A stretch of DNA of 64,000 nt from Streptomyces sp. NBC_00223 (GTDB taxonomy: Bacteria; Actinomycetota; Actinomycetes; Streptomycetales; Streptomycetaceae). How positions within the stretch are numbered: the first letter of the stretch is position 1; the number at the start of each line of letters is the position of its first letter. Of this stretch, positions 35,640-44,589 are shown in pieces. The notes under the pieces are model-generated. The model had not been told where the DNA came from. It did no database searches and worked only from the letters and a program-made list of their open reading frames with translations. Location of the stretch: contig NZ_CP108109.1 of assembly GCF_036199905.1 (NCBI RefSeq), positions 7,258,501 to 7,322,500 of the forward strand, given 5' to 3'. The translations under genes were made by a program, and so were the position numbers.

Positions 35640-38618
35640 TCAGGACGCGTAGGCCTCGAGTTCGGAGAGTTGGGCTGCGGGCCAGCCGGTGTTGGCGGTG
35701 AAGGTGAGGCGGAGGTAGCGGGTGTTGGTGGTGGGGAGGTTGATGGTGACGGTGTCGCCGGTGTTGGGGTCGAAGGTGTAGGCGGCGCCGGATTTGGCGG
35801 TGGTCCAGGTGTTGTTGTCGGTGGAGCCCAGGACGGTGAGGTTCTGGGTGCGGGCGCCCCAGCCGGTGGGGAGTTTGAGGACGAGGCGGCCGACAGTCTT
35901 GGTGGCGCCGAGGTCGACGGTCAGGGACTGGGGGAAGGCGTTGTTGGTGCTTTCCCAGTAGGTGCCCTGGTTGCCGTCGACGGCGTTGCCCGCGGTGTAG
36001 ACGTCGTTGTGGCCGGTGTCGGTGGCGGGGTGGCCCTGGGCGAGGTTGGGGTTGCCGGCCGGGGTGGTCGGGGGTGTGGTCGGCGGGGTCGTGGGGGGTG
36101 TGGTCGGGGGTGTGGTGGGCGGGGTGGTGGGGGGTGTGGTGGTGCCGTCGGGGGCGTAGGCCTCGATCTCGGAGATCTGGCCGGCGGGCCAGCCGGTGTT
36201 GCCGGTGATGCTCAGCCGCAGGTAGCGGGCGGTGGCCGTGTTGAAGGTGAGGGTGGCGGTGTTGCCGGAGGAGGGGTTGAACACCACGCCGCTGGAGGCC
36301 TTGAGGGTGTTCCAGGTGTTGTTGTCGGTGGAGCCGAGGACGGCGAGGGTTTCGGTGCGGGTGGCCCAGTCGGCGGAGGGCGGGAGTTTGAGGGTGACCT
36401 TGCCCAGGGACTTGTTCGCGCCGAGGTCGACGGTCAGGGTCTGCGGGAAGGCGTTGCTGTTGGACTCCCAGTAGGTGGAGGCGTTGCCGTCCACGGTGTT
36501 GCCCGCGGCGTAGTTCTGGACCGACGAGGACGCCGAAGCCGGGCGGCCCTGCGCGAGGTTGCCATTGGCCGGGGTGGTCGGAGGCGTCGTCGGCGGGGTC
36601 GTGGGCGGGGTGGTCGGAGGCGTGGTGGGCGGAGTGGTCGTACCGCCGCCACCGGTGGTGCCGCCGCTGCCGCCGGTGGGCACGCCACCGTTGGTCCAGA
36701 TCGGGGTCGGCCAGGTGCCGGTGCAGGTCTGGCCGACGTTCCAGCCGGAGTTGCCGCCGCCGTCGGTGATCTGGAGGCTGGTGCCGACGCAGTTGTGGAT
36801 CGGGGTGGCCGCCTGGCCGATGTTCTTGGCCTTGACGTTGATGAAGGTCATGTTCGCGGCCGCCTGCGCCTGAATGGCGTAGGTGCCGGCGCCGTCGATG
36901 TTGACGTTCTTCAAGGTCACGCCGGTGACACCGGTCTCGATCGACTGGATCGCCTCGTAGGAGCTGTCGAGGATGTCGGTGTCGGTGATCTGGATGTTGG
37001 CGTCGACCTTGCCCTGGAGCCCGTCGAACCAGATGGCTCCGACGCCGAACTGCCAGTTGAAGTCGCTGTTGCCCGTTCTGATCAGGGTGTTGCGGGCCGC
37101 GGTGATGGTGCCGGAGACCCCGTTGGGTCCGCCGCCGTTGACACCCGGGTAGCGGTTGGCGATGTGCAGACCGCCGCCGTTGGAGATGGTGTCCGCCATG
37201 ACGTTGTCGGACAGATTGAAGTCCTTGCCGCCGTACGTGACGATGTTGTTCGCCAGGATCGGCAGGATCACCGTGTTGTGGTCGAAGCTGTCGCTGACGT
37301 TCGGCGCCCGCTCCGGCCACGACGCGAGACCGTCGTCACCCACGTTGCGGACGAAGGTGTTGGTGACCGTGGAGTTCGTGACTCCCGAGTGGAAGTTGAC
37401 GCCGTCGGCGGTCGTGTCGAGGATGCGGCTGTTCTTGATGGTGAAGTTGTCCATCGGGCCGTCCATCCAGGCACCGACCTTGACGTGCTGAATCCACAGG
37501 TCGTCCACGGTGGAGTTGGACATCGCGCCGCCGAGGGCGTTGACCTGGTCGTCGTCGACCCGCTCCTGGATGTCGCCGATGATGGCGAAGTCCTTGAGGT
37601 TGACGTTCTTGCTGGGGCCGCCGGCCTCCTGCGGGCGGATCGCGCCGCCGTAGCCGCCGCCCGAGACGTACTTGCCGTAGAAACCGGCCGCGTGGCTGCG
37701 GTTCACCGGGTCCCGGCCGCCGAAGACGGTGTACCAGGGACCGGCGCCCTGGACGGTCACCCCGTCCACGATCACATGGTCGTAGAGCGTGTAGTTGCCC
37801 TGCGGGACGTAGACGACCTTGCCCTGCGCCTGGCCCGCGTTGACCGCCGCCTGGATCTTGGCGGTCGAGTCGGTGGCGCCGGTCGGGTCGGCCCCGTAGT
37901 CGGCGACCGCGTCAATGGCCCCGGCGGGCTTGGCGATCGGCGAGCCGACCTGCTCGAAGTCGGCCAGGTCGATGGTGAAGGTCGGCGACTGCGCGGTCGA
38001 GGTCACCTGCACGCGGATCTTGGTGCCCGCCGGGTAGGTGGTGCTGAACTGCGTCCGGGACTCGTCGTAGAAGTGGTGCGGGTTGTTGTCGCCCGGGTTG
38101 TTGTTGAACGGGTAACCCCCGTAGTACCAGCTGTACTTGGAGGTGACCGGCAGCGTCTTGACCGACGAGCCGTTGGCCTGCACGTCCAGCGTGGCGCTGC
38201 GGCCCTTGCCGTCGGAGGAGTCGGGAAGGCTGTAGCGCAGCGACATCGCGTTCGCGGGCGCCGTGAGCGTGAACTCCACGTACTGCCCGACCGCGTTGAG
38301 GGTGACCGCCTGCCGGCCGGACGCCTCGGAGGGGAGGTGTCCGTAGAGCCGGTCCGGGCCGATCAGGGTGCCGTTGGTGTTGGCGTACTCGGCCTCCAGC
38401 TCCTTGAAGGGCACATTCGCGCCACGTCCGGAGATGCCGATCGGCGAGGGTGCGGCCACGCCGCCGGCGGCGTTCGCGGAGGGCGCGCCCGCCAGCGTCA
38501 CGGCGGTCAGCGCGGCGGCCGACGCGACGGCGAACGACAGGATCGCCGCCGCGCCGCGTTGTCTGATCCGGCGGTGTGTGGGGGGACTCTGCTCATGACT
38601 GCGCGGTGAGTGCGACAC
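35640..38618 (-). CDS. secreted GH87-type alpha-1,3-glucanase with two discoidin (F5/8C) domains
   Basis: A 992-residue exported protein: signal peptide (about 1-48), a beta-sandwich (60-220), a right-handed beta-helix (about 230-640), then two F5/8 type C domains joined by TTPPTTPP-rich linkers. In the helix, DGVNFHSGV (Asp405) and VGDDGLASW (Asp428, Asp429) give the 0/+23/+24 spacing of the three catalytic aspartates I recall for GH87 enzymes (mutanase/mycodextranase). The target is probably alpha-1,3-glucan of fungal walls or oral-type biofilms. GTG at 38618 lies 9 nt after AAGGA. It may also act on mixed alpha-1,3/1,4-glucan. Confidence 0.85.
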   Translation of the reverse strand: MSHSPRSHEQSPPTHRRIRQRGAAAILSFAVASAAALTAVTLAGAPSANAAGGVAAPSPIGISGRGANVPFKELEAEYANTNGTLIGPDRLYGHLPSEASGRQAVTLNAVGQYVEFTLTAPANAMSLRYSLPDSSDGKGRSATLDVQANGSSVKTLPVTSKYSWYYGGYPFNNNPGDNNPHHFYDESRTQFSTTYPAGTKIRVQVTSTAQSPTFTIDLADFEQVGSPIAKPAGAIDAVADYGADPTGATDSTAKIQAAVNAGQAQGKVVYVPQGNYTLYDHVIVDGVTVQGAGPWYTVFGGRDPVNRSHAAGFYGKYVSGGGYGGAIRPQEAGGPSKNVNLKDFAIIGDIQERVDDDQVNALGGAMSNSTVDDLWIQHVKVGAWMDGPMDNFTIKNSRILDTTADGVNFHSGVTNSTVTNTFVRNVGDDGLASWPERAPNVSDSFDHNTVILPILANNIVTYGGKDFNLSDNVMADTISNGGGLHIANRYPGVNGGGPNGVSGTITAARNTLIRTGNSDFNWQFGVGAIWFDGLQGKVDANIQITDTDILDSSYEAIQSIETGVTGVTLKNVNIDGAGTYAIQAQAAANMTFINVKAKNIGQAATPIHNCVGTSLQITDGGGNSGWNVGQTCTGTWPTPIWTNGGVPTGGSGGTTGGGGTTTPPTTPPTTPPTTPPTTPPTTPANGNLAQGRPASASSSVQNYAAGNTVDGNASTYWESNSNAFPQTLTVDLGANKSLGKVTLKLPPSADWATRTETLAVLGSTDNNTWNTLKASSGVVFNPSSGNTATLTFNTATARYLRLSITGNTGWPAGQISEIEAYAPDGTTTPPTTPPTTPPTTPPTTPPTTPPTTPAGNPNLAQGHPATDTGHNDVYTAGNAVDGNQGTYWESTNNAFPQSLTVDLGATKTVGRLVLKLPTGWGARTQNLTVLGSTDNNTWTTAKSGAAYTFDPNTGDTVTINLPTTNTRYLRLTFTANTGWPAAQLSELEAYAS

Positions 38619-38725
38619 AGACACACGTCCTTGCGGGTCGGGGGTGAGGGAGGGGGGAGCAGCCCGGCCAGGCGTGGAGAGACTACGAGCCGCGTCGCAG
38701 TAAGTCCATGAGTCTGCGCAAAACA

Positions 38726-38740
38726 GCGATGATTCTTCGC
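38726..38740. promoter_or_regulatory. Inverted repeat GCGA-N7-TCGC upstream of the GH87-type gene
   Basis: A small AT-richer patch about 110 bp ahead of the glucanase start contains GCGA-TGATTCT-TCGC, with AATATCC next to it. It could be an operator or part of the promoter. Functional use is inferred only. Confidence 0.3.
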
Positions 38741-38861
38741 AATATCCAGGACACAGAATCGTCATAGAGCGTCCCGAACGCAGAGAATCAGCGACACCCC
38801 CAGCGTGGCGTGGTGGCGCCAAGGGGCGCCCCCGGTACGGCCGTTGAGGGTGTCGCCGCAG

Positions 38862-39539
38862 TCAGCGGCGGGGCGTGGTGAGAAGGAAGGGGCGCGCGTT
38901 CCGGGCGCGGTGCAGGGTGGACTGCCATCCGTGACGGTCCAGCAGTTCGGCGCACCTGGTCAGCGACGTGTCCGCCGAACTCCGTTCGGTCCAGGCGACT
39001 TCGACCATGCCGGGGTCCGCGCCGGGCGTCACCCGGTATCCGGCGGAGCCGTCCGCGCCCGGCGGGCAGCCCGCCGCCTCCAGCGCCAACGCCACCGCGT
39101 GCACCGGGCGTTCGCGCTCCCAGGGCGCGGGGGTGTCCGTCACGCCGTCGAGCAGCACCGCGCGGATCTGGAGCAGCCCCTCCCACGCGGCGGCCACCTC
39201 CGCGGCCCGGCGCGCGCCGCCGGACGGAGGTGTCACCGCGCCCGTACCGTCGTCGGCCGCGAAGCCGCCGCGCGCGGGCTCCGGGGCGGGATTCGCGGGC
39301 GCCGCGTCCGGGTTCGCGTGCGCCGGGGCGCGGTTCGCGTCCTCCCGCGCCAACGCGGCCCGCAGCCGCAGCCCTTCGCCGGTGAGGTAGTGGCTGTGGT
39401 GGCCACCCCTGCCGTGCGGCACCGCCAACCCGGCCGCCACCAGCGCCGCGCAGACCTCGGCGCGCGCCGACAGCCGCCCGGTGGCCGGGTCGGACCCGGT
39501 CACCGCCCTGCGCTGAGCTGCGGTGAGCGCCTTGGCCAT
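38862..39539 (-). CDS. conserved hypothetical protein, 225 aa
   Basis: A soluble protein with an N-terminal helical part (MAKALTAAQRRAVTGSDPATGRLSARAEVCAALVAAGLAV, split by position 20) that looks like a winged-helix or helix-turn-helix fold, ending in GHHSHYLTGEGLRLRAAL. An Ala/Pro-rich linker (about 75-110) follows, then a C-terminal alpha/beta part with TPGADPGMVEVAWTERS. The first part resembles transcription regulators, but the match is too weak to name. The ATG at 39539 is chosen; frames reaching further upstream overlap the promoter of the next gene. Confidence 0.6.
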   Translation of the reverse strand: MAKALTAAQRRAVTGSDPATGRLSARAEVCAALVAAGLAVPHGRGGHHSHYLTGEGLRLRAALAREDANRAPAHANPDAAPANPAPEPARGGFAADDGTGAVTPPSGGARRAAEVAAAWEGLLQIRAVLLDGVTDTPAPWERERPVHAVALALEAAGCPPGADGSAGYRVTPGADPGMVEVAWTERSSADTSLTRCAELLDRHGWQSTLHRARNARPFLLTTPRR

Positions 39540-39728
39540 AGCGCCGACCCTACCGGGCGGCACGGACACTCCCCGCCCGAATACCCCTGGTAATTCTACG
39601 GAATTCATAAAGCGCGCCCCCGGTGGCGCGGTCATTCGACGTGAGGTGTACCGTCCCGATCCCGTGAGGTATTTCGCGGGAACCGGGGGGTTTCGCTCAG
39701 GGCGGTTCCGCAAAACCAGGGAGGAAAC

Positions 39729-40457
39729 ATGAGAAAGACACGCCAGTTCCGCAGACGATCAGCCGTGATGGCCGGGGCCGGAATGGCCGCTCTCGTCGGC
39801 GCCGGGCTCTTCGCGGGTTCCGCCTCGGCCCACAACGCCGACTGGTCGGTCACCTGCGACGCCGTGCATGTGCACCTGACGGCGTACGACAGCCACGCCA
39901 GGAACTCGGTGACCGTCTCCGTGGTCGGCGGCTCGGTCCTGGACTCCAAGAACTCGTTCGGCGGTTCGTACACCTTCAACGGCGCCCTGCCGGACCACGA
40001 CAGCGCCATCAAGGTGCACCTGGTCGTGAAGGCGGGCGACAGCAGGAAGTACGACAGGGACGAGACGCTGACCTCGCAGCCGTGCGAGAAGCCCCCCACC
40101 AGCCCGCCGGTCGAGGAGACCACGACCCCGCCGGTGGAGGAGACCACCACGCCGCCCGTGGAGGAGACCACGACTCCGCCGGTCGAGGACACGACCACCC
40201 CGCCGGTGGAGGAGACCACGACCCCGCCGGCCGAGGAGACCACCACGCCGCCGGTGGACGACACCACCGCGCCGACGGCGACGACCACCTCCCCCGCGGT
40301 CGCGGGCACCTCGTCCGCCCCCGGCGGCGGCGACCTGGCCGAGACCGGCAGCTCCAGCGCCACCCCGATGATCGCCGGCATCGCCGGGGTCGCGGTGGTC
40401 GCGGGCGCGGGCGTGCTGTTCTTCAGCCGCAAGCGGCGTTCGGGCGCACACCGCTGA
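39729..40457 (+). CDS. LAETG surface protein, probable class E sortase substrate
   Basis: A 242-residue exported protein. A signal peptide (about 1-34, ending SASAHNAD) is followed by a small beta-rich domain (35-118) holding two cysteines (VTCDAV and SQPCEK) that may form a disulphide. Seven PPVEETTT-type repeats lie at about 123-178, then GGGDLAETGSSS (sortase motif), a hydrophobic helix and FFSRKRR. The LAxTG form is preferred by class E sortases of Streptomyces, which attach long chaplins to the wall. AGGGAGGAAAC precedes the ATG. The role of the N-terminal domain is unknown. Confidence 0.88.
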   Translation: MRKTRQFRRRSAVMAGAGMAALVGAGLFAGSASAHNADWSVTCDAVHVHLTAYDSHARNSVTVSVVGGSVLDSKNSFGGSYTFNGALPDHDSAIKVHLVVKAGDSRKYDRDETLTSQPCEKPPTSPPVEETTTPPVEETTTPPVEETTTPPVEDTTTPPVEETTTPPAEETTTPPVDDTTAPTATTTSPAVAGTSSAPGGGDLAETGSSSATPMIAGIAGVAVVAGAGVLFFSRKRRSGAHR

Positions 40458-40818
40458 GCGTCCACCGCTGAGCGACCGTCCGGTTCCGGGCGGTGAAAGG
40501 GCCCGACCGGGCCGGTGAACGACACCACTGTCCCGGTCGGGCCTTTCGTTTTCCCAGCGGTCGCACCATTCACGGACGGCCCGTGGGTCCATGATCGAAA
40601 TTCGGTGCGGGCGTCGGCGACGATCATTGCCGACGTCCGCTCAAATACCCCTGGAATAAAGCCTGTTGGGGAATTCACGGTGGCCGCGCGCAATTCCGTA
40701 CGGGGGTGTCCCGGCGCGTCGTGGACATCATGATCAATTGCCCGCCGGGATTCTGTGAAATCCCGGGGAACGGCCCGCCGCCGACCGTTCCGTCCCGGCC
40801 CCCGCCTAGGATCGGGGG
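40458..40818. other. Intergenic region with terminator, shared motif and palindrome
   Basis: It contains a hairpin (40496-40546: AAAGGGCCCGACCGGG paired with CCCGGTCGGGCCTTT, followed by CGTTTT), a good terminator for the LAETG gene. Further on are AATACCCCTGG (40644-40654) with GGAATTCA (40670-40677), also found upstream of the LAETG gene, and a perfect palindrome CCGGGATT-CTGTGA-AATCCCGG (40745-40766). TAGGAT at 40807-40812 lies seven bases before the ATG at 40819 and may be the -10 box of a leaderless transcript. Confidence 0.65.
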
Positions 40819-43530
40819 ATGGATCTTCGATGGCCGCGGCGCAAGCGGTGGTTGGCCGGCGCGGGAGCGCTCACCGTGCTCGTCGCGGGCGGTGCCGCCG
40901 TCGGCACCGCCACGGCGGCCGGCGGCGGCGCGGGAGTGCACCGGACCGACGCGATGCTCACCGGCGCGGACGGCGTACGGCTCGACACCTCGTACTTCAC
41001 CGGGGGCGGCGCCGGCCGCAGACCCGCCGTGCTGCTCGCCCACGGCTTCGGCGGCAGCAAGGACGACGTACGCGGCCAGGCCGAATCCCTCGCCCGGCAC
41101 GGCTACGCCGTCCTCACCTGGTCCGCCCGCGGCTTCGGCCACTCCGGCGGGCGGATCGGGCTCAACGCCAAGTCCGGCGAGGTCGCCGACGTCAGCCGGC
41201 TCGTCGACTGGCTCGCCGCCCGCCCCGAGGTCACCCTCGACGCGCCCGGCGACCCGCGCGTGGGCATCTCCGGGACGTCGTACGGCGGCGCGATCTCGCT
41301 GCTGGCCGCGGGCGACGACCCCCGGATCGACGCCATCGCCCCCCGGCTGACGTACTGGAACCTCAGCGACGCGCTCTTCCCCGACAACGTATACAAGAAG
41401 CTGTGGGCCGGGATCTTCTTCTCCAGCGGCGCCGCGCCGCTCCCGGGTGCGAGCGGGCCCGCGGAAACAGCCCCCGGTACCGCCGCGGCCCCCGCCGGCG
41501 GCACCCCGGCCGATCCCCTCTGCGGCCGCTTCGAGGCATCGGTCTGCGCGCTCTACCAGCGGGTCGCCGAGGCCGGGAAGCCGGACGCCGCCGCCCGCGA
41601 CCAGCTCGCCGCGCTCAGCCCCTCGGCCGTCGCCGACCGGATCAAGGTGCCCGCGCTCATCGTCCAGGGCCAGACCGACTCCCTCTTCACACTCGCCCAG
41701 TCCGACGCCATGGCCGGGGCGATCTCGGCCAACGGCGCCCCGGTGGCCGTCGACTGGACGGCCGGCGGCCACGACGGCGGCGACACCGAGGACGCCAGGG
41801 TCGACCGCCGGGTCACCGCCTGGTTCGACCGCTACCTCAAGGGCCGTACCGGCACCGACACCGGACCCGCCTTCCGCGTCACCCGCACCGGGGGCCTGAA
41901 CTCCACCGACGGCACGGTCGTCCTGCGCGGCGCGAGCGGCGACCGCTACCCCGGCCTGGCCGGCGCCGCCACCCGCGACCTCACCCTCGCCGGCCCCGAG
42001 CAGCACCTCGTCAACCCGGCCGGCGGCGCGCCGCCCGCGATCTCCGCGGTGCCGGGGGCGGGCGCGCTCAGTCAGCTCTCCTCGCTCGGCGCGGGCCTGT
42101 CCGTCGACTTCCCCGGCCAGTCCGCCCGCTTCGAGACCGCCCGGCTCTCCTCCGGGCTCACCCTCACCGGCGCGCCCTCCGTCACCGTGAAGGTCGCCAC
42201 CGACGCACCCGACGCGGTGCTCTTCGCCAAGCTGTACGACGTCGCGCCCGACGGCAAGGAGACCCTGCCCGCCGCCCTGGCCACGCCCCTGCGGATCGCC
42301 GGAGCACCCGGCGGGCGGACCGTACGGATCCAACTGCCCGCCGTGGACCACGACTTCGCCGCCGGACACCGGCTGCGGCTGGTGCTGGCCACCACCGACC
42401 TCGGCTACGCCTCCCCGGCCGCGCCCGCCGCCCTGACCGTCTCCCTGGCCGACCCGCGGCTGTCGCTGCCCACCGACCCGGGCCTGACCGCCGACGCGGC
42501 CCCGGCCGCCTGGTGGGCCTGGGCGCTGCCGTCGGCCGCGCTGCTGATCGCCGCGGCCCTGCTGCTCACCGGCCGCCGCCGGGTGCGGCCCCGGCCCGCC
42601 GACCCCGCGCTGGCCGGGGTCCCCCTCCAGATCACCGGCCTGAGCAAGCGCTACGCCAAGTCCGCCGACCGGTACGCGGTCCGTGAGCTGACCTTCCGGG
42701 TCGAGGCCGGCCAGGTGCTCGGCCTGCTCGGGCCCAACGGCGCGGGCAAGACCACCACCTTGCGGATGCTGATGGGCCTGATCCGCCCCGACGAGGGCGA
42801 GATCCGGGTCTTCGGCGAGGCGGTGCGTCCCGGTGCGCCCGTGCTGTCCCGGGTCGGCGCCTTCGTCGAGGGCGCCGGCTTCCTGCCGCACCTGACCGGC
42901 CGCGCCAACCTCGATCTGTACTGGCAGGCCACCGGGCGCCCGGCCGAGGACGCCCATCTGGAGGAGGCGCTGGAGATCGCCGGTCTCGGCGACGCGCTGC
43001 AACGCGCGGTGCGCACCTACTCCCAGGGCATGCGGCAGCGGCTGGCCATCGCCCAGGCCATGCTCGGCCTGCCCGACCTGCTGATCCTCGACGAGCCGAC
43101 CAACGGCCTGGACCCGCCGCAGATCCGCGAGATGCGCGAGGTGATGATCCGTTACGCGGCCGGCGGCCGTACGGTCATCGTCTCCAGCCATCTGCTGGCC
43201 GAGGTCGAGCAGAGCTGTACGCACCTGGTGGTCATGGACCGGGGCCGGCTGATCACCGCGGGCCCGGTGGCGGAGATCATCGGCGCGGCCGACACCGTCC
43301 TGGTCGGGACCGGCGGCGAGGTCGCGCAGAAGGTGGTCGACGAGATCGCCGCGCTGCCCGGCGTGGCCACCGCCGTACGCGAGGAGGACGGGCTGCTGGC
43401 CGTGCTCGACGGGATGACCGCGGCGCAACTGGTGGCCGAACTCGTCCGGCTCGGCGTACCGGTGGACCGGGTCGGCCCGCACCGCCGCCTGGAGGACGCC
43501 TTCCTGACCCTGATCGGAGGCTCGGCATGA
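40819..43530 (+). CDS. Fusion of exported S15/CocE-type hydrolase and ABC transporter ATPase
   Basis: A 903-residue protein. A signal-anchor helix (about 10-33) precedes an alpha/beta hydrolase domain (35-350) of the X-Pro dipeptidyl-peptidase/CocE type with GISGTSYGG (Ser154), GQTDSLFTLAQ (Asp) and AGGHDGGDT (His). A jelly-roll C-terminal part (360-550) follows. One membrane helix (about 562-583) leads to a complete ABC ATPase (600-903): GPNGAGKTTTLR (Lys644), YSQGMRQRLAIAQAM and LLILDEPTNGLDP. The layout puts the hydrolase outside and the ATPase inside. It overlaps the permease gene by four bases (ATGA). Confidence 0.92.
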   Translation: MDLRWPRRKRWLAGAGALTVLVAGGAAVGTATAAGGGAGVHRTDAMLTGADGVRLDTSYFTGGGAGRRPAVLLAHGFGGSKDDVRGQAESLARHGYAVLTWSARGFGHSGGRIGLNAKSGEVADVSRLVDWLAARPEVTLDAPGDPRVGISGTSYGGAISLLAAGDDPRIDAIAPRLTYWNLSDALFPDNVYKKLWAGIFFSSGAAPLPGASGPAETAPGTAAAPAGGTPADPLCGRFEASVCALYQRVAEAGKPDAAARDQLAALSPSAVADRIKVPALIVQGQTDSLFTLAQSDAMAGAISANGAPVAVDWTAGGHDGGDTEDARVDRRVTAWFDRYLKGRTGTDTGPAFRVTRTGGLNSTDGTVVLRGASGDRYPGLAGAATRDLTLAGPEQHLVNPAGGAPPAISAVPGAGALSQLSSLGAGLSVDFPGQSARFETARLSSGLTLTGAPSVTVKVATDAPDAVLFAKLYDVAPDGKETLPAALATPLRIAGAPGGRTVRIQLPAVDHDFAAGHRLRLVLATTDLGYASPAAPAALTVSLADPRLSLPTDPGLTADAAPAAWWAWALPSAALLIAAALLLTGRRRVRPRPADPALAGVPLQITGLSKRYAKSADRYAVRELTFRVEAGQVLGLLGPNGAGKTTTLRMLMGLIRPDEGEIRVFGEAVRPGAPVLSRVGAFVEGAGFLPHLTGRANLDLYWQATGRPAEDAHLEEALEIAGLGDALQRAVRTYSQGMRQRLAIAQAMLGLPDLLILDEPTNGLDPPQIREMREVMIRYAAGGRTVIVSSHLLAEVEQSCTHLVVMDRGRLITAGPVAEIIGAADTVLVGTGGEVAQKVVDEIAALPGVATAVREEDGLLAVLDGMTAAQLVAELVRLGVPVDRVGPHRRLEDAFLTLIGGSA

Positions 43531-44399
43531 GCACCACCACCCCGGCCGCCCCCGCGGTCACCGCGCCCGGCTACCGGCCGGGCCGCACCCTGCGGCTGCG
43601 GGTCGAGGCCCGCAGACAGCTGCGCAGGCGGCGGACCATGATCGTGGCCGCGCTGCTCGCGGCGCTGCCCTTCATCCTGATCGCCGCCTTCGCGATCGGC
43701 GGCACCCCCGACGGCGACGGCGCCAACGGCCCGACGCTGATCGACACCGCCACCGCCTCGGGCGCCAACTTCGCCGCGACCTGCCTGTTCGTCTCGGCGG
43801 GCTTCGTCCTGGTGGTGCCGGTGGCGCTCTTCTGCGGGGACACCGTCGCCTCGGAGGCCGGCTGGTCGAGTCTGCGCTATCTGCTGGCGGCGCCGGTGCC
43901 GAGGGCCCGGCTGCTCGCGGTCAAGCTCACCGTCGCGCTCGGCTTCAGCGCGGTCGCGCTGGTCCTGCTGCCGGCCGTCGCGCTGGTCGCGGGCACGGTC
44001 GCGTACGGCTGGGGCGATCTCGAACTGCCCACCGGGGGCGCGCTGGCCGCCGGGAGCACGCTGCCCCGGCTGGCGGTCGCGGTGGCGTACATCTTCGTGA
44101 GCCAGCTCGTCACCGCGGCGCTGGCCTTCTGGCTGTCCACCGTCACCGACGCGCCGCTGGGCGCGGTCGGCGGCGCGGTCGGGCTGACCATCGTCGGCAA
44201 TGTGCTGGACGCGGTGACCGCGCTCGGCTCGTGGCGGAATGTGCTGCCCGCGCACTGGCAGTTCTCCTGGGCCGACGCGATCCAGCCCACCATGGAGTGG
44301 ACCGGCATGATCCAGGGCGCGGCGGTCTCGGTGTCGTACGCCCTGGTGCTGACCGCGCTCGCCTTCCGCGGCTTCCGGACCAAGGACATCGTCTCCTGA
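43527..44399 (+). CDS. ABC transporter permease (ABC-2 type)
   Basis: A 290-residue protein with six membrane segments in ABC-2 order: a helix after RRRRTMIVAAL near the N-terminus, then segments at about 85-110, 120-150 with the cytosolic loop SEAGWSSLRYLLAAPVPRARLLAVK, 175-200, 205-230 and 255-275. It begins inside the last codons of the ATPase fusion gene, so the two proteins are made together and probably form one exporter. The cargo is unknown. Confidence 0.9.
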   Translation: MSTTTPAAPAVTAPGYRPGRTLRLRVEARRQLRRRRTMIVAALLAALPFILIAAFAIGGTPDGDGANGPTLIDTATASGANFAATCLFVSAGFVLVVPVALFCGDTVASEAGWSSLRYLLAAPVPRARLLAVKLTVALGFSAVALVLLPAVALVAGTVAYGWGDLELPTGGALAAGSTLPRLAVAVAYIFVSQLVTAALAFWLSTVTDAPLGAVGGAVGLTIVGNVLDAVTALGSWRNVLPAHWQFSWADAIQPTMEWTGMIQGAAVSVSYALVLTALAFRGFRTKDIVS

Positions 44400-44589
44400 C
44401 GGGCCGCCACGCCGTCCGGCGGCCGGGACGTGACCTTCAAGGAGCAACGTCATCGGCCGTTCGGGTAGAACGGACGGCGCCGGACGGCGAACTCTCCGGG
44501 CCCGGGGACGATCCCTCGTGGTGCGCACGGCGGCCGTCCCCGGGCCGCGGTGCTCCGCCACCAGGAGATCCGCCACCCAAGGAGAGTGC

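Noticed and set aside
35670..38609. Plus-strand open frame of 979 codons opposite the GH87-type gene
   Set aside because: The low-complexity Gly/Val/Arg composition and lack of motifs show it to be an antisense shadow.
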